The notes under the pieces were generated by a model. It saw nothing but the letters and a program-made list of their open reading frames with translations, searched no databases and had not been told where the DNA came from. Positions 1 to 9,443 of a stretch of 38,797 nucleotides of DNA are shown in pieces. Made by a program: the position numbers and the translations under genes. This DNA comes from Chloroflexota bacterium. GTDB lineage: Bacteria > Chloroflexota > Limnocylindria > Limnocylindrales > CSP1-4. The number at the start of each line of letters is the position of its first letter. Position 1 is the stretch's first letter. The stretch covers positions 1 to 38,797 of the forward strand of contig JAJYJO010000014.1 of NCBI GenBank assembly GCA_021789435.1, read 5' to 3'.

Positions 1-117
1 GTCGACATGCGGGTCCAGCTGATCACCCCGATCGGCCTCGAGATCGGCCAGCGCTTCGCCATCCGCGAGGGCGGCCGGACCGTCGGCGCCGGCGCCATCA
101 CCAGCATCACGGAATAG
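1..117 (+). CDS. tuf: Elongation factor Tu, C-terminal end (partial)
   Basis: The window opens inside this gene. The 38 visible residues match the end of EF-Tu domain 3, including '[14 protein letters not shown]' and a terminal 'ITSITE'. EF-Tu is the GTPase that delivers aminoacyl-tRNA to the ribosome; its GTPase domain lies outside the window. The gene ends four bases before rpsJ, which matches the common str/S10 order in which tuf precedes rpsJ. The reading is secure despite the short fragment because the motif is nearly invariant. Confidence 0.93.
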   Translation, partial: VDMRVQLITPIGLEIGQRFAIREGGRTVGAGAITSITE

Positions 118-121
118 CGAG

Positions 122-430
122 ATGGCCCGCCAACGGATCCGGATCCGCCTCAAGGCATACGACCACCGGCTGCTCGACCAGTCGGCGGCCCAGATCGTGG
201 AGACGGCCCAGCGGACCGGCGCCGACGTCGTCGGCCCCGTCCCGCTGCCGACCCGCATCGAGAAGTTCACCGTCATCCGGTCGCCCTTCATCGACAAGGA
301 CAGCCGCGAGCAGTTCGAGATCCGCACGCACAAGCGGCTGGTGGACATCCTCGACCCGTCGTCGAAGACGGTGGACGCACTGATGCGACTCTCGCTCGCC
401 GCGGGTGTCGACATCGAGATCAAGATGTGA
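122..430 (+). CDS. rpsJ: 30S ribosomal protein S10
   Basis: A 102-aa protein of normal S10 length. It begins '[15 protein letters not shown]' and contains the conserved '[19 protein letters not shown]' loop and '[16 protein letters not shown]'. S10 sits in the 30S head and, in other bacteria, also binds NusB in antitermination. It is the first gene of the S10 operon here. The ATG at 122 follows the tuf stop by four bases. The overlapping 74-aa antisense ORF is a shadow. Confidence 0.98.
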   Translation: MARQRIRIRLKAYDHRLLDQSAAQIVETAQRTGADVVGPVPLPTRIEKFTVIRSPFIDKDSREQFEIRTHKRLVDILDPSSKTVDALMRLSLAAGVDIEIKM

Positions 431-435
431 CGCCG

Positions 436-1047
436 ATGAGCATCGGACTGATCGGCCGCAAGGTCGGCATCACCCAGGTCTTCCAGGACGACGGCACGAT
501 GGTCGCCGTGAGCGTCCTGGCCGTCGAGCCGAACACGGTGACCCGTCTCCGCACCCCGGAGCGCGACGGCTATGCCGCGGTCCAGCTCGGCGTGGAGGAG
601 TCGCGCAGGCTGACGCGGCCCGAGCGCGGCCAGCTCAAGGACCTGCCCAAGCTGGCGACCCTGCGCGAGTTCCGGGTGGACGACGTCTCCGGCTTCACCG
701 TCGGGCAGCGCCTCACGATCGGCGACCTGTTCGCTCCCGGCGAGCTGGTCGACGTCACCGGCGTCTCCAAGGGCAAGGGCTTCGCCGGCCACATCAAGCG
801 CCACCACTTCCGTCGCGGTCCGGAGACGCACGGCTCCGACTCGCACCGCCAGCCGGGCTCCATCGGGCCGGGGACGACCCCGGGCCGCGTCTACCGGGGG
901 ATGCGCATGGCCGGCCACCTGGGCGACCGGCGCGCGACGATCAAGAAGCTGCGCGTCGTCCGCGCCGACGCCGAGCGCAATCTCCTCCTCGTGAAGGGAT
1001 CGCTGCCCGGTGCCCGGAACGCGCTGATCCTGGTGAAGAAGGCCTAG
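436..1047 (+). CDS. rplC: 50S ribosomal protein L3
   Basis: L3 is an early 23S rRNA-binding assembly protein whose extended loop reaches the peptidyl transferase centre. The protein begins '[16 protein letters not shown]', a typical L3 start, and contains '[13 protein letters not shown]' and '[20 protein letters not shown]', the conserved central loop. The ORF track starts at a GTG at 427 overlapping the rpsJ stop. I prefer the in-frame ATG at 436 because the family normally begins just before 'GLIGRKVG'. The resulting length of 203 aa is normal. Confidence 0.97.
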   Translation: MSIGLIGRKVGITQVFQDDGTMVAVSVLAVEPNTVTRLRTPERDGYAAVQLGVEESRRLTRPERGQLKDLPKLATLREFRVDDVSGFTVGQRLTIGDLFAPGELVDVTGVSKGKGFAGHIKRHHFRRGPETHGSDSHRQPGSIGPGTTPGRVYRGMRMAGHLGDRRATIKKLRVVRADAERNLLLVKGSLPGARNALILVKKA

Positions 1048-1049
1048 CG

Positions 1050-1676
1050 ATGCCGCAGACGACCCTCTACGCAAGGACGGGCGAGGCGATCGGCACGGTC
1101 GAGCTGGCCGACGCCCTGTTCGCCGCGCCGGTCAACGCCGCCGTCCTCCACCAGGTGGTGACCGCCCAGCTGGCCGGCCGCCACCTCGGGACGCACGACA
1201 CCAAGACCCGGGGCGAAGTCGCCGGCGGCGGCAAGAAGCCGTACCGCCAGAAGGGGACGGGCCGGGCCCGCCAAGGCTCGCGGCGCGCTCCCCACTTCGC
1301 CGGCGGCGGCACGGTCTTCGGGCCCACGCCGCGCTCCTACGAGCAACGGCTGCCGCGCAAGATGAAGCGCCTCGCCCTGCTCGGGGCCCTGACCGCGAAG
1401 CTGGACGACGAGGCCGTCAAGGTGATCGACAGCTTCGGCCTGGACGAGATCCGGACCCGGGAGCTGGTGGCCGTCCTGGCCGCCCTCCGGGCGGAGACCG
1501 GCCGGACCCTGATCGTGGCCCCGGCCCGCGACGAGAAGCTGCTCCTGTCGGCCCGCAACCTCCCCTTCGTCGAGGTGATCCTGGCCGACTCGCTCAACGT
1601 CGTGGACCTGCTGCGGGCCGACACCGTGCTGATCGAGCAGCCGGCCCTGGCCCGCATGGAGGAGGTGTACGCGTGA
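1050..1676 (+). CDS. rplD: 50S ribosomal protein L4
   Basis: A 208-aa L4 protein, which binds 23S rRNA and lines the exit tunnel. The track shows a 423-aa ORF from 405 in this frame, but its first 215 codons are a shadow of rplC. The true ATG is at 1050, two bases after the rplC stop. Family signatures include '[19 protein letters not shown]' and the following 'GGGTVFGP', the tunnel-loop region. In some bacteria L4 autoregulates this operon; I see no leader for that here because the operon start lies outside the window. Confidence 0.97.
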   Translation: MPQTTLYARTGEAIGTVELADALFAAPVNAAVLHQVVTAQLAGRHLGTHDTKTRGEVAGGGKKPYRQKGTGRARQGSRRAPHFAGGGTVFGPTPRSYEQRLPRKMKRLALLGALTAKLDDEAVKVIDSFGLDEIRTRELVAVLAALRAETGRTLIVAPARDEKLLLSARNLPFVEVILADSLNVVDLLRADTVLIEQPALARMEEVYA

Positions 1677-1975
1677 CGCTCACCGCGCCCGAGATCATCC
1701 TCCGCCCGGTCATCAGCGAGAAGTCGATGGACGAGTCGCAGCGGGCCAAGTACACCTTCGCCGTCCACGACACGGCCACCAAGATCCAGATCAAGGCCGC
1801 CGTCGAGGAACTCTTCAAGGTCAAGGTGACGGGCGTCAACGTCCTGACCACCCAGCCCAAGCAGAAGCGGCGCGGCACCCGGCGCGGCCAGATCGTCGGT
1901 TGGACCACGCCCTGGCGCAAGGCCATCGTGACCCTGGCTGCCGGCCAGAAGATCGAATTCTTCGAGGGGGTCTGA
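1673..1975 (+). CDS. rplW: 50S ribosomal protein L23
   Basis: A 100-aa L23 protein, located at the tunnel exit and part of the docking site for trigger factor and SRP. It shows '[12 protein letters not shown]' near the N-terminus, the family hallmark, and '[17 protein letters not shown]' in the middle. The start is a GTG at 1673 overlapping the rplD stop by four bases (GTGA), which suggests translational coupling. It ends one base before rplB. Confidence 0.97.
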   Translation: MTLTAPEIILRPVISEKSMDESQRAKYTFAVHDTATKIQIKAAVEELFKVKVTGVNVLTTQPKQKRRGTRRGQIVGWTTPWRKAIVTLAAGQKIEFFEGV

Positions 1976-1976
1976 G

Positions 1977-2807
1977 ATGCCGCTCCGAAGCTACAAGGCC
2001 ACCTCGGCCGGCCGGCGGTTCATGACCCGCTCGACGTTCGAGGAGATCACCACCAGCGAGCCCTACAAGCCGCTCCTCGAGGCCCAGAAGCGTGCGTCCG
2101 GCCGGAACAACGCCGGCCGCCTCACCGTCCGCCACCGCGGCGGCGGCGAGAAGCGGCACTACCGCCGAATCGACTTCAAGCGCGACAAGTTCGGCGTGCC
2201 CGCCCGGCTGGCCACGATCGAGTACGACCCGAACCGGTCCGCCCGGATCGGCCTGCTCCACTACGCCGACGGCGAGAAGCGCTACATGCTCCTGCCCCAC
2301 GGCCTGAAGGTCGGCGACACGGTCGTCGCCGGTCCCGAGGCCGAGGCGCGGGTCGGCAACGCGCTGCCGTTGGCCAGCGTCCCGCTCGGCACCACGATCC
2401 ACAACATCGAGCTGGTGCCCGGCAAGGGCGGCCAGATCGTCCGCTCGGCCGGCGGCGCCGCCCAGCTGCTCGCCAAGGAGGGCGACTTCGCCACGATCCG
2501 CCTGCCCTCCGGCGAGGTCCGCCGGGTCAGCCTCCGCTGCATGGCGACGGTCGGCCAGGTCTCCAACCTCGACCACGAGAACCAGAACCTGGGCAAGGCC
2601 GGCCGGGCCCGCCACATGGGCCAGCGCCCCGAGGTCCGCGGCGTGGTCATGAATCCGCGCGACCACCCGCACGGCGGTGGTGAGGGCAAGTCCCCGACCG
2701 GGATGCCGCCCAAGACCCCCTGGGGCAAACCGGCCATGGGCTACCGGACCCGGCGCGGCAAGCACGCCGACCGCCTGATCGTCCGGTCCCGCCATCGCAA
2801 GTCCTAG
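1977..2807 (+). CDS. rplB: 50S ribosomal protein L2
   Basis: A 276-aa L2 protein, needed for subunit joining and close to the peptidyl transferase centre. It shows '[14 protein letters not shown]' in the N-terminal part and, near the C-terminus, the diagnostic '[16 protein letters not shown]', which includes the conserved His of the family. The ATG at 1977 immediately follows the rplW stop. The long antisense ORF at 1836-2795 has no recognisable domain and is rejected. Confidence 0.98.
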   Translation: MPLRSYKATSAGRRFMTRSTFEEITTSEPYKPLLEAQKRASGRNNAGRLTVRHRGGGEKRHYRRIDFKRDKFGVPARLATIEYDPNRSARIGLLHYADGEKRYMLLPHGLKVGDTVVAGPEAEARVGNALPLASVPLGTTIHNIELVPGKGGQIVRSAGGAAQLLAKEGDFATIRLPSGEVRRVSLRCMATVGQVSNLDHENQNLGKAGRARHMGQRPEVRGVVMNPRDHPHGGGEGKSPTGMPPKTPWGKPAMGYRTRRGKHADRLIVRSRHRKS

Positions 2808-2824
2808 CGAGAGGAGCAGAGAGC

Positions 2825-3109
2825 ATGTCGCGATCGGTCAAGAAGGGGCCGTTCGTCGAGACGCGGCTCCTCGGCCGCGTCCAGACGATGAACAAGCGGA
2901 ACGAGAAGCGCGTCGTCAAGACCTGGTCCCGCGCCTCGGTCATCTTCCCCGACTTCATCGGCCACACCATCGCCGTCTACAACGGCAGGAAGCACATCCC
3001 GGTCTACGTGACCGAGAACATGGTCGGCCACCGACTCGGCGAGTTCGCCCCGACGCGGACGTTCCGCGGCCACGGCAAGCACACCGAGCGGTCCACCGCC
3101 CTCAAGTAG
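2825..3109 (+). CDS. rpsS: 30S ribosomal protein S19
   Basis: A 94-aa S19 protein, which binds 16S rRNA in the head and contacts S13. It begins '[15 protein letters not shown]' and carries '[20 protein letters not shown]' and '[13 protein letters not shown]', all standard. A purine-rich stretch (gagaggagcagagag) before the ATG at 2825 serves as ribosome binding site. The length is normal. Confidence 0.98.
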   Translation: MSRSVKKGPFVETRLLGRVQTMNKRNEKRVVKTWSRASVIFPDFIGHTIAVYNGRKHIPVYVTENMVGHRLGEFAPTRTFRGHGKHTERSTALK

Positions 3110-3123
3110 GAGCCAGAGGACCC

Positions 3124-3462
3124 GTGCGCGTTTCCGCCACTGCCAAGTACCTCCGCGGCTCCACCCGGAAGGCTCAGCTCGTCACCCGGGCGATCACCGG
3201 GAAGCGGGTCGAGGAAGCGGCCGCCCTCCTGCGCTTCATGCCGCAGGCGGCGGCCCGCGACGTCGCGCGCGTCCTCAAGAGCGCGACGGCCAACGCGGAG
3301 AACAACCACAATCTCTCGGCCGAAGACCTGGTCGTCGTCGAGGCCCGCGCGGACGAGGGCCCCACGATCAAGCGCTGGCAGCCGCGAGCCCAGGGTCGGG
3401 CGTTCCCGATCCACAAGCCGATGACGCACATCACGGTCGTCGTCGAGGACCGGGAGGCCTAG
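3124..3462 (+). CDS. rplV: 50S ribosomal protein L22
   Basis: A 112-aa L22 protein, whose beta-hairpin lines the exit tunnel constriction. Recognisable segments are '[15 protein letters not shown]' at the N-terminus, '[15 protein letters not shown]' in the middle, and '[19 protein letters not shown]', the tunnel hairpin. The start is a GTG at 3124, preceded by 'aggagccagagg'. Its stop is immediately followed by the rpsC ATG. Confidence 0.97.
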   Translation: MRVSATAKYLRGSTRKAQLVTRAITGKRVEEAAALLRFMPQAAARDVARVLKSATANAENNHNLSAEDLVVVEARADEGPTIKRWQPRAQGRAFPIHKPMTHITVVVEDREA

Positions 3463-4146
3463 ATGGGACACAAGGTCCACCCGTACGGCTTCCGCCTCGG
3501 TGTCTCGCGCACCTGGTCGGCGAAGTGGTACGCAGACAAGGACTACACCGCCCTCCTCAAGGAGGACATCGCCATCCGCCAGCTCGTCGCCCGGCGGCTC
3601 GCCAACGCGAGCGTCAGCAACGTCGAGATCGAGCGCGGCATCAACCACGTCACGGTGACCGTCCACACGGCCAAGCCGGGGATCGTCATCGGCAAGGGCG
3701 GCGCCAACGTCGAGGTTCTGCGCCAGCAGATCGGCGCCCTCACCAAGCGCAAGGTCAAGCTCGAGGTCAAGGAGATCCGCCAGCCCGAGCTCGATGCCTA
3801 CCTGGTCGCCACCAACATCGCCGGCCAGCTGACCCGCCGGATCGCCTTCAAGAAGGCGATGAAGCAGGCCATCCAGCGGACGATGAAGGCGGGGGCGAAG
3901 GGCGTCAAGGTTGCCGTCGCCGGCCGCCTCGGCGGCTCCGAGATGGCCCGCCGCGAGTGGGACCGCGAGGGACGGATCCCGCTCGGGACGCTGCGCGCCG
4001 ACATCAGCTACGCCCAGATCCACGCCCACACGACCTATGGCCGGATCGGCGTCAAGGTCTGGATCTACCGGGGCGACGTGCCCAGCGAGCGCGTCCGCAA
4101 CCGGGAGGCCGCCCCGCAGGCCGCGGCGGCCGGGCAGGTGGCCTAG
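3463..4146 (+). CDS. rpsC: 30S ribosomal protein S3
   Basis: A 227-aa S3 protein, part of the mRNA entry site. It begins '[14 protein letters not shown]', has a KH RNA-binding motif '[16 protein letters not shown]' around residues 68-84, and the C-terminal '[15 protein letters not shown]' and '[13 protein letters not shown]'. The last ~15 residues are Ala/Gln rich. The start is the ATG directly after the rplV stop. Confidence 0.98.
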   Translation: MGHKVHPYGFRLGVSRTWSAKWYADKDYTALLKEDIAIRQLVARRLANASVSNVEIERGINHVTVTVHTAKPGIVIGKGGANVEVLRQQIGALTKRKVKLEVKEIRQPELDAYLVATNIAGQLTRRIAFKKAMKQAIQRTMKAGAKGVKVAVAGRLGGSEMARREWDREGRIPLGTLRADISYAQIHAHTTYGRIGVKVWIYRGDVPSERVRNREAAPQAAAAGQVA

Positions 4147-4148
4147 CC

Positions 4149-4562
4149 ATGCTGATGCCCAGCCGCGTCAAGCACCGCAAAGTCCAGCGCGGGCGGATGT
4201 CCGGCCAGGCCAAGGGTGGCGCCACCGTCGCCTTCGGCGAGTACGGCCTGGCCACCCTTGAGCCGGCCTGGATCACCAGCCGCCAGATCGAGGCCGCGCG
4301 GCGCGCCATGACCCGCTCGGTCAAGCGCGGCGGCAAGATCTGGATCCGCATCTTCCCGGACAAGCCGGCGACCAAGAAGCCGGCCGAGACCCGGATGGGC
4401 TCCGGCAAGGGGGCGCCCGACCACTGGGTGGCCGTCGTCAAGCCCGGCCGGATCCTCTTCGAGATGGCCGGCATCGGCCACGAGGAGGCGGTCGAGGCCA
4501 TGCGCCTGGCCGGCCACAAGCTGCCGGTCGCCACCCGCGTCGTGACCCGGGAGGGCGTGTGA
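4149..4562 (+). CDS. rplP: 50S ribosomal protein L16
   Basis: A 137-aa L16 protein, which contacts tRNA in the A site. The track's 345-aa ORF from 3525 is mostly a shadow of rpsC. The real start is the ATG at 4149, giving '[19 protein letters not shown]', the typical L16 N-terminus. Other family segments are '[19 protein letters not shown]' and '[18 protein letters not shown]'. Its stop overlaps the rpmC start by one base. Confidence 0.97.
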   Translation: MLMPSRVKHRKVQRGRMSGQAKGGATVAFGEYGLATLEPAWITSRQIEAARRAMTRSVKRGGKIWIRIFPDKPATKKPAETRMGSGKGAPDHWVAVVKPGRILFEMAGIGHEEAVEAMRLAGHKLPVATRVVTREGV

Positions 4563-4786
4563 TGGACATCGAGAAGGTGCGGGCGCTGTCCGACGCCGAG
4601 CTCAACGACGCCCTTCGACAGGCCAAGCAGGAGCTCTGGCAGGCTCGCTTCGCCCTGTCGACCCGTCAGCTCAAGGACTACAGCACGATCCCCCAGGCCC
4701 GCCGAACGATCGCGCGGATCCTGACCGTCCAGCACGAGCGCGCCTCGCACGAGGCCGAGACGGCCGGGCAGGAGATCACGCGATGA
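4562..4786 (+). CDS. rpmC: 50S ribosomal protein L29
   Basis: A 74-aa L29 protein near the exit tunnel, part of the trigger factor and SRP docking site with L23. It shows '[20 protein letters not shown]' followed by '[10 protein letters not shown]', the two-helix pattern of the family. I use the ATG at 4562, which overlaps the rplP stop (TGATG), rather than the GTG at 4559 in the track, which would only add one Met-like residue. It overlaps rpsQ by four bases. Confidence 0.95.
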   Translation: MDIEKVRALSDAELNDALRQAKQELWQARFALSTRQLKDYSTIPQARRTIARILTVQHERASHEAETAGQEITR

Positions 4787-5163
4787 CAGGAGCCAACCAG
4801 GTGCAGGGCAAGCGGAAGACCAAGGTCGGCCGCGTGGTCAGCGACAAGATGGACAAGACGATCGTCGTCTCCGTCGAGCGGCTGGCCCGCCACCCCCTCT
4901 ACAAGCGGGTGATCCGGCTGACCACGAAGTTCAAGGCGCACGACGAGCAGAACGATGCCCACGTCGGCGACACGGTCCTGATCGAGGAGTCGCGACCGCT
5001 CTCGGCCACCAAGCGCTGGCGGCTGGTGAGCGTCCTGTCGCGCTCCGGCGAGGCGGTCGCCGGCCAGCCGGTCCCGGACGAGGAGTCGGAGACGGCGGCG
5101 GCGATCCACGCCGCGGCCCACCCGGGCCGCCATGAGCGCGGTGCGGAGGAGGCCGGGGCGTGA
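4783..5163 (+). CDS. rpsQ: 30S ribosomal protein S17 with C-terminal extension
   Basis: S17 is a primary 16S rRNA-binding protein with an OB fold. The core is clear: '[20 protein letters not shown]', 'HPLYKRVIR' and '[18 protein letters not shown]'. At 126 aa it is about 40 residues longer than most bacterial S17. The extra part after 'VLSRSG' is Ala/Glu rich and probably disordered. The ATG at 4783 overlaps the rpmC stop (ATGA), and the gene's own stop overlaps the rplN GTG. Confidence 0.96.
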   Translation: MTGANQVQGKRKTKVGRVVSDKMDKTIVVSVERLARHPLYKRVIRLTTKFKAHDEQNDAHVGDTVLIEESRPLSATKRWRLVSVLSRSGEAVAGQPVPDEESETAAAIHAAAHPGRHERGAEEAGA

Positions 5164-5528
5164 TCCAGCAGTACACCCGGCTGAGGGTCGCCGACAACAC
5201 GGGCGCCCGGACGATCCAGTGCATCCGGATCATGGGCCGTTCCAGCAAGACGACCGCCGGCGTCGGTGACGTGATCATCGCCAGCGTCAAGCAGGCGATC
5301 CCCAACGCCGCCGTCAAGAAGGGCGACGTGGTCCGGGCCGTGGTCGTCCGGACGGCCAAGGAGTACGGCCGGCCGGACGGCAGCTACATCCGCTTCGACG
5401 AGAACGCGGCCGTCCTGATCAACAACCAGGGGAACCCGCGCGGCACCCGGATCTTCGGCCCGGTGGCCCGCGAGCTCCGGGATCGCAACTACATGAAGAT
5501 CGTCTCGCTCGCCCCGGAGGTGCTCTGA
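5160..5528 (+). CDS. rplN: 50S ribosomal protein L14
   Basis: A 122-aa L14 protein, which forms inter-subunit bridges and is the target of the silencing factor RsfS in other bacteria. It begins '[19 protein letters not shown]' and ends '[13 protein letters not shown]', both canonical. The start is a GTG at 5160 in a GTGA overlap with rpsQ. This is the usual first gene of the spc operon, but there is no gap here, so it is presumably cotranscribed with the S10 genes. Confidence 0.98.
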   Translation: MIQQYTRLRVADNTGARTIQCIRIMGRSSKTTAGVGDVIIASVKQAIPNAAVKKGDVVRAVVVRTAKEYGRPDGSYIRFDENAAVLINNQGNPRGTRIFGPVARELRDRNYMKIVSLAPEVL

Positions 5529-5529
5529 G

Positions 5530-5967
5530 ATGGCAGCTCCGAAGACCATCGCGGTCACCAAGGTGCCCGAGGTCCGCAAGGGGGACACCGTGATCGTGCT
5601 GACCGGCAAGGACGCCGGCAAGCGCGGCGTGGTCGATCGCGTCGTGCGCAACCCCCAGGCGGCGGCCAAGGTGCGCGGCGCCTGGAAGAGCGTCTCGAGC
5701 CGGCCGCTGTCGGTGGTGATCAGCGGCCTCAACGTCGCCAAGCGCCACCAGAAGCCGCGGCCGCGCTCCAACCAGAGCGACCGGGTGCCGGAGGTCCAGC
5801 AGGGCGGGATCATCGACGTGGCCCTGCCGATCGACCTGAGCAACGTCATGCTCGTCTGCCCGCGCTGCGAGCGTCCCACCCGGATCAAGCACGTCACCCT
5901 GGAGAGCGGCCAGCGCGTCCGCGTCTGCCGCCACTGCGGCGAGCAGCTGGAGGTGAGGGCCTCGTGA
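5530..5967 (+). CDS. rplX: 50S ribosomal protein L24, zinc-ribbon type with insertion
   Basis: L24 is an assembly initiator of the 50S subunit. A KOW motif is visible in '[19 protein letters not shown]', followed by '[11 protein letters not shown]'. The C-terminal part has two CxxC pairs, 'CPRC' and 'CRHC', so a zinc ribbon is likely. At 145 aa it is longer than the usual ~105. Some of the excess is an insert of roughly 15-20 residues between the KOW loop and 'VVISGLNV'. The ATG at 5530 follows the rplN stop by one base. Confidence 0.96.
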   Translation: MAAPKTIAVTKVPEVRKGDTVIVLTGKDAGKRGVVDRVVRNPQAAAKVRGAWKSVSSRPLSVVISGLNVAKRHQKPRPRSNQSDRVPEVQQGGIIDVALPIDLSNVMLVCPRCERPTRIKHVTLESGQRVRVCRHCGEQLEVRAS

Positions 5968-6506
5968 GCGGTCGCCTCAAGCAGCGCTATCACGACGAGA
6001 TCGTGCCGGCGCTCCAGAAGCAGTTCGACTACGGCAACCCGATGCAGGTGCCGCGGCTCAGCAAGATCGTCGTCAACATCGGGCTGGGGGAGGCCCTCCA
6101 GAACGCCAAGGCCCTCGATGCCGCCGTCGGCGACCTGGCCCAGATCACGGGCCAGAAGCCGGTCACGACCCGGGCCCGGCGCTCCATCGCCCAGTTCCGG
6201 CTCCGGACCGGCAACACGATCGGGGCCATGGTCACCCTGCGCGGCGAGCGCATGTGGGATTTCCTGGAGCGGCTGACGACGATCTCGCTGCCGCGGATCC
6301 GCGACTTCCGCGGCGTGCCCGGCAAGTCATTCGACGGACGCGGCAACTACTCGCTCGGGCTCCGGGAGCAGCTCGCCTTTCCGGAGATCGACTACGACAA
6401 GGTGGACCGTCTCCGCGGGCTGGAGATCAGCATCGTGACGACGGCGAAGACCGACGAGGAGTCCAAGCGCCTGCTGGAGCTCCTCGGCATGCCCTTCGCC
6501 TCGTAG
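5964..6506 (+). CDS. rplE: 50S ribosomal protein L5
   Basis: A 180-aa L5 protein, which binds 5S rRNA and contacts P-site tRNA. Diagnostic segments are '[20 protein letters not shown]', '[19 protein letters not shown]' and '[18 protein letters not shown]'. The start is a GTG at 5964 overlapping the rplX stop by four bases. Confidence 0.98.
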   Translation: MSGRLKQRYHDEIVPALQKQFDYGNPMQVPRLSKIVVNIGLGEALQNAKALDAAVGDLAQITGQKPVTTRARRSIAQFRLRTGNTIGAMVTLRGERMWDFLERLTTISLPRIRDFRGVPGKSFDGRGNYSLGLREQLAFPEIDYDKVDRLRGLEISIVTTAKTDEESKRLLELLGMPFAS

Positions 6507-6524
6507 GCGCGGGGAGGAGACACG

Positions 6525-6710
6525 ATGGCCAAGAAGTCGATGATCGCCAAGGCCGGGCGCAAGCCGCGTCACCCGAGCCAGGCCTACCACCGCTGCAGCG
6601 TCTGCGGCCGGCCGCGCGCCTACATCCGGCGTTTCGCCCTCTGCCGCATCTGCTTCCGTGAGCGAGCCCTGCTCGGCGAGCTGCCGGGCGTCACCAAGTC
6701 GAGCTGGTAG
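6525..6710 (+). CDS. rpsZ: 30S ribosomal protein S14 type Z (zinc-binding)
   Basis: A 61-aa short-form S14. It has a complete zinc-binding set, 'CSVCGRP' and 'CRICFRE', separated by 12 residues, and ends 'LPGVTKSSW' as the short form does. It sits in the 30S head. A strong ribosome binding site (ggggaggag) precedes the ATG at 6525. This zinc form is usual in Firmicutes, Actinobacteria and Chloroflexota, and unlike the long zinc-free form of E. coli. Confidence 0.98.
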   Translation: MAKKSMIAKAGRKPRHPSQAYHRCSVCGRPRAYIRRFALCRICFRERALLGELPGVTKSSW

Positions 6711-6714
6711 ACCC

Positions 6715-7113
6715 ATGAACGTGACCGATCCGATCGCGGACATGCTCACGCGGATCCGCAACGCCTCGCGGGCGCGCCACACCGAGGTCGTCGTGCCGGC
6801 CTCGCGGACGAAGCGCGAGATCGCCCGCATCCTCAAGGACGAGGGTTTCATCGCCGACGTGCGCGAGGAGCGGGATGGACCCGGGCAGGTGCTCCACCTG
6901 ACCCTCAAGTACGTCGACGGCAAGGCGCCGGTGGTCTCCGGGCTCAAGCGGATCAGCAAGCCCGGACTCCGCGTCTACGCCCGCAAGACGGAGATCCCGC
7001 GGGTCCTGGGCGGTTTGGGTCTCGTCATCATCAGCACCAGCCAGGGGATCATGACCGGCGCGCAGGCCCGCAAGGCCCAGCTCGGCGGCGAAGTCCTGGC
7101 CTACGTCTGGTAG
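6715..7113 (+). CDS. rpsH: 30S ribosomal protein S8
   Basis: A 132-aa S8 protein, a primary 16S rRNA binder and spc operon regulator in E. coli. The track starts at 6658 inside rpsZ; the real start is the ATG at 6715, giving '[17 protein letters not shown]', the classic N-terminus. The C-terminal '[19 protein letters not shown]' carries the conserved Ser-Thr-Ser-x-Gly rRNA-binding signature. Confidence 0.97.
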   Translation: MNVTDPIADMLTRIRNASRARHTEVVVPASRTKREIARILKDEGFIADVREERDGPGQVLHLTLKYVDGKAPVVSGLKRISKPGLRVYARKTEIPRVLGGLGLVIISTSQGIMTGAQARKAQLGGEVLAYVW

Positions 7114-7120
7114 GCAGAAC

Positions 7121-7672
7121 ATGTCGCGGATCGGTCGCCTCCCCATCCCCGTCCCAGCCGGCGTGCAGGTCACGCTGGAGGGCCGGGCCATCACCGTCGA
7201 AGGGCCCCGCGGCACCCTCCGCCGCGAGCTCCACCCGGACATGCGGGTCGAGCAGGCGGAGGGTCGGCTCGTCGTGAGCCGGCCGTCGGATGCCAAGGTG
7301 CACAAGCAGCTCCACGGCCTGACCCGGACGCTCGTGGCCAACATGGTGACCGGCGTGACCGCCGGCTACCGCAAGCCGCTGGAGATCACCGGTGTCGGCT
7401 ACCGGGCCCAGAAGATCGGCGACAAGCTGCAGTTGAGCCTGGGCTACAGCCATCCCGTCGAGATCGAGCCGCCGAGCGGCATCAGCTTCGAGCTCGAGAA
7501 CCCGACCCGGCTGGCCGTGGTGGGCATCGACAAGGAGCTCGTCGGCCAGGTGGCAGCCACCGTCCGGGCCAGCCGCAAGCCGGAGCCCTACAAGGGCAAG
7601 GGGGTCCGTTACGCCGGCGAGCAGATCCGGCGCAAGGCCGGCAAGGCCGGCAAGATCGGCGGCAAGAAATGA
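7121..7672 (+). CDS. rplF: 50S ribosomal protein L6
   Basis: A 183-aa L6 protein near the factor-binding site. It begins '[17 protein letters not shown]', and the second domain carries '[20 protein letters not shown]' and the family end motif '[20 protein letters not shown]'. The tail is a short Gly/Lys repeat ([13 protein letters not shown]). The ATG at 7121 is seven bases after the rpsH stop. Confidence 0.98.
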   Translation: MSRIGRLPIPVPAGVQVTLEGRAITVEGPRGTLRRELHPDMRVEQAEGRLVVSRPSDAKVHKQLHGLTRTLVANMVTGVTAGYRKPLEITGVGYRAQKIGDKLQLSLGYSHPVEIEPPSGISFELENPTRLAVVGIDKELVGQVAATVRASRKPEPYKGKGVRYAGEQIRRKAGKAGKIGGKK

Positions 7673-7700
7673 GCCGCACGGCCAGGAAGGATTCGCCACG

Positions 7701-8063
7701 ATGACCCAGGTCGCCACCCGCTCGGCGGCCCGTCGCAAGCGCCACGAGCGGATCCGGCTCCACCTTGCCGGCGACGCCGCGCGGCCGCGGCTGGCCGTCT
7801 TCCGGAGTCTCAACCACATCTACGTCCAGGTGATCGACGACGCGTCCGGCCGGACGCTGGCCGCCGCCTCCAGCCTCGAGAAGGAGCTGCGGAGCGCCGG
7901 CCAGACCAAGACGGAAGAGGCGAAGGTCGTCGGCCGCCTGGTCGCCGAGCGCGCCAGGACCGCCGGCGTCGAGCGCGTCGTCTTCGATCGGGCCGGGTTC
8001 CGGTACCACGGGCGGGTCAAGTCGCTCGCCGACGCCGCCCGCGAAGCCGGCCTCGAGTTCTGA
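7701..8063 (+). CDS. rplR: 50S ribosomal protein L18
   Basis: A 120-aa L18 protein, a 5S rRNA binder with L5. It has an N-terminal basic stretch followed by '[20 protein letters not shown]' and ends with '[20 protein letters not shown]', the family C-terminus. The ATG at 7701 is preceded by 'aggaagg' at a suitable distance. Confidence 0.97.
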   Translation: MTQVATRSAARRKRHERIRLHLAGDAARPRLAVFRSLNHIYVQVIDDASGRTLAAASSLEKELRSAGQTKTEEAKVVGRLVAERARTAGVERVVFDRAGFRYHGRVKSLADAAREAGLEF

Positions 8064-8081
8064 TCGGAAGGAGCTGACCCG

Positions 8082-8615
8082 TTGCCACGGATCGATCCGA
8101 ACAAGCTGACGCTCGAGGAGCGCGTCGTCCAGATCAACCGAGTCGCCAAGGTCGTCAAGGGCGGCCGGCGCTTCAGCTTCAGCGCGATGGTCGTGGTGGG
8201 CGACGGCGCGGGCCACGTCGGGGTCGGCCTCGGCAAGGCCGGCGAGGTGCCCGAGGCCATCCGCAAGGGCGTCGAGGACGCCAAGAAGCACCTGATCCAC
8301 ATCCCGATGATCGGGACCACGATCCCCCACGAGGTGGTGACGACCTACGCCGCCTCACGGGTCCTGCTCAAGCCCGCCTCACGCGGGACCGGGGTGGTCG
8401 CCGGTGGCTCGGTGCGGGCCGTCGTCGAGGCGGCCGGCATCCGCGACATCCTCAGCAAGACCCTTGGCTCGACCAACCCCGTCAACGTGACCCGGGCGAC
8501 GCTCGAGGCCCTCCGCTCGCTCCACTCCGCCGAGGAAATATCGGCCCGGCGCGGAGTGACGGTCCGGGTTTCGATCGGCGGCCAGCCGGCGATGGAGGCG
8601 TCCGATGCCCGGTAG
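8082..8615 (+). CDS. rpsE: 30S ribosomal protein S5 (TTG start)
   Basis: A 177-aa S5 protein, which takes part in decoding fidelity at the mRNA entry site. Recognisable parts are '[20 protein letters not shown]' and '[21 protein letters not shown]' (double-stranded RNA-binding-like domain). Also present are '[19 protein letters not shown]' and '[19 protein letters not shown]'. The start is a TTG at 8082; no ATG or GTG lies nearby. A good ribosome binding site (ggaaggag) sits nine bases upstream. Length is normal. Confidence 0.97.
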   Translation: MPRIDPNKLTLEERVVQINRVAKVVKGGRRFSFSAMVVVGDGAGHVGVGLGKAGEVPEAIRKGVEDAKKHLIHIPMIGTTIPHEVVTTYAASRVLLKPASRGTGVVAGGSVRAVVEAAGIRDILSKTLGSTNPVNVTRATLEALRSLHSAEEISARRGVTVRVSIGGQPAMEASDAR

Positions 8616-8811
8616 GCTCCGCGTCACCCAGGTGAAGAGCACGATCAGTCACATCGCCCGCAACCGGGCCACGATCCGGGCGCTCGGCCTCCACGGGATC
8701 GGGAGCACGGCCGAGGTCCCGGACAACCCGGCCACGCGAGGCATGGTCCGCCAGGTGCGCTTCCTCGTCCGGGTCGAGGAGATCCCCGAGCGGCCCCAGG
8801 AGAAGGCATGA
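8605..8811 (+). CDS. rpmD: 50S ribosomal protein L30
   Basis: A 68-aa L30 protein. It shows '[20 protein letters not shown]' and '[20 protein letters not shown]', the normal family pattern. The ATG at 8605 lies inside the end of rpsE (11-base overlap), and its stop overlaps the rplO start (ATGA), so translation of the three genes is probably coupled. Confidence 0.97.
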   Translation: MPGRLRVTQVKSTISHIARNRATIRALGLHGIGSTAEVPDNPATRGMVRQVRFLVRVEEIPERPQEKA

Positions 8812-9440
8812 AGCTCCACGACCTGCGACCCGCCGAGGGATCGCACACGCCGCGCACGAGGGTCGGTCGCGGGATCGCGGCCGGCAAGGGCAAGACGGCC
8901 GGCCGCGGGACCAAGGGCCAGAAGGCCCGGACCGGCGGCACGATCCAGCCCTGGTTCGAGGGCGGCCAGACGCCGCTCCACATCCGGATCCCGAAGCTGC
9001 GCGGCTTCCGCAACCGGCTGCGCGTCGAGTACGAGGTGGTCAACGTCGGGCGGATCTCGGCCCTGGTCGACCTGGGCGTGCTGGAACCCGTGGACGCCAC
9101 GGCCGGCCCCGCGCCCGACGCCCCGGTCACCGTGACCCAGGAGCTCCTCGCCGCGGCCGGCCTGGTCAGCACCCTGGACCGGCCGCTCAAGGTGCTCGGC
9201 CAGGGCGACGTGACCCGCAGGCTCTTCGTGGTGGCCGATGCCTTCAGCAGGAGCGCGGCCGCCAAGATCGAGGCCGCCGGCGGCACGGCCCAGGTCCTCG
9301 AGTACCCCCGCCGGCCGGGGGCCGCCGCGCCGGGCGGGCCCGCCGAGGCTTCCGCCGCCGAGTCCCCGGCGACCGAGCCCACGACTGAACCCGCGTCCCC
9401 GGTTGAGGCGGAGCCCGAGGGGCCCGCCGCGGACGCCTGA
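8808..9440 (+). CDS. rplO: 50S ribosomal protein L15 with C-terminal extension
   Basis: L15 is a late 50S assembly protein. The core starts '[20 protein letters not shown]' and contains '[13 protein letters not shown]', '[18 protein letters not shown]' and '[10 protein letters not shown]'. The protein is 210 aa against a usual ~145-150. The surplus is a C-terminal tail of about 45 residues rich in Ala, Pro, Glu and Thr after 'VLEYPRRPG', probably disordered. The ATG at 8808 overlaps the rpmD stop. Confidence 0.96.
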   Translation: MKLHDLRPAEGSHTPRTRVGRGIAAGKGKTAGRGTKGQKARTGGTIQPWFEGGQTPLHIRIPKLRGFRNRLRVEYEVVNVGRISALVDLGVLEPVDATAGPAPDAPVTVTQELLAAAGLVSTLDRPLKVLGQGDVTRRLFVVADAFSRSAAAKIEAAGGTAQVLEYPRRPGAAAPGGPAEASAAESPATEPTTEPASPVEAEPEGPAADA

Positions 9441-9443
9441 TCC

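Noticed and set aside
405-1049. First 215 codons of the 423-aa + strand ORF
   Set aside because: This part is an out-of-frame reading of rplC; the true rplD starts at 1050.
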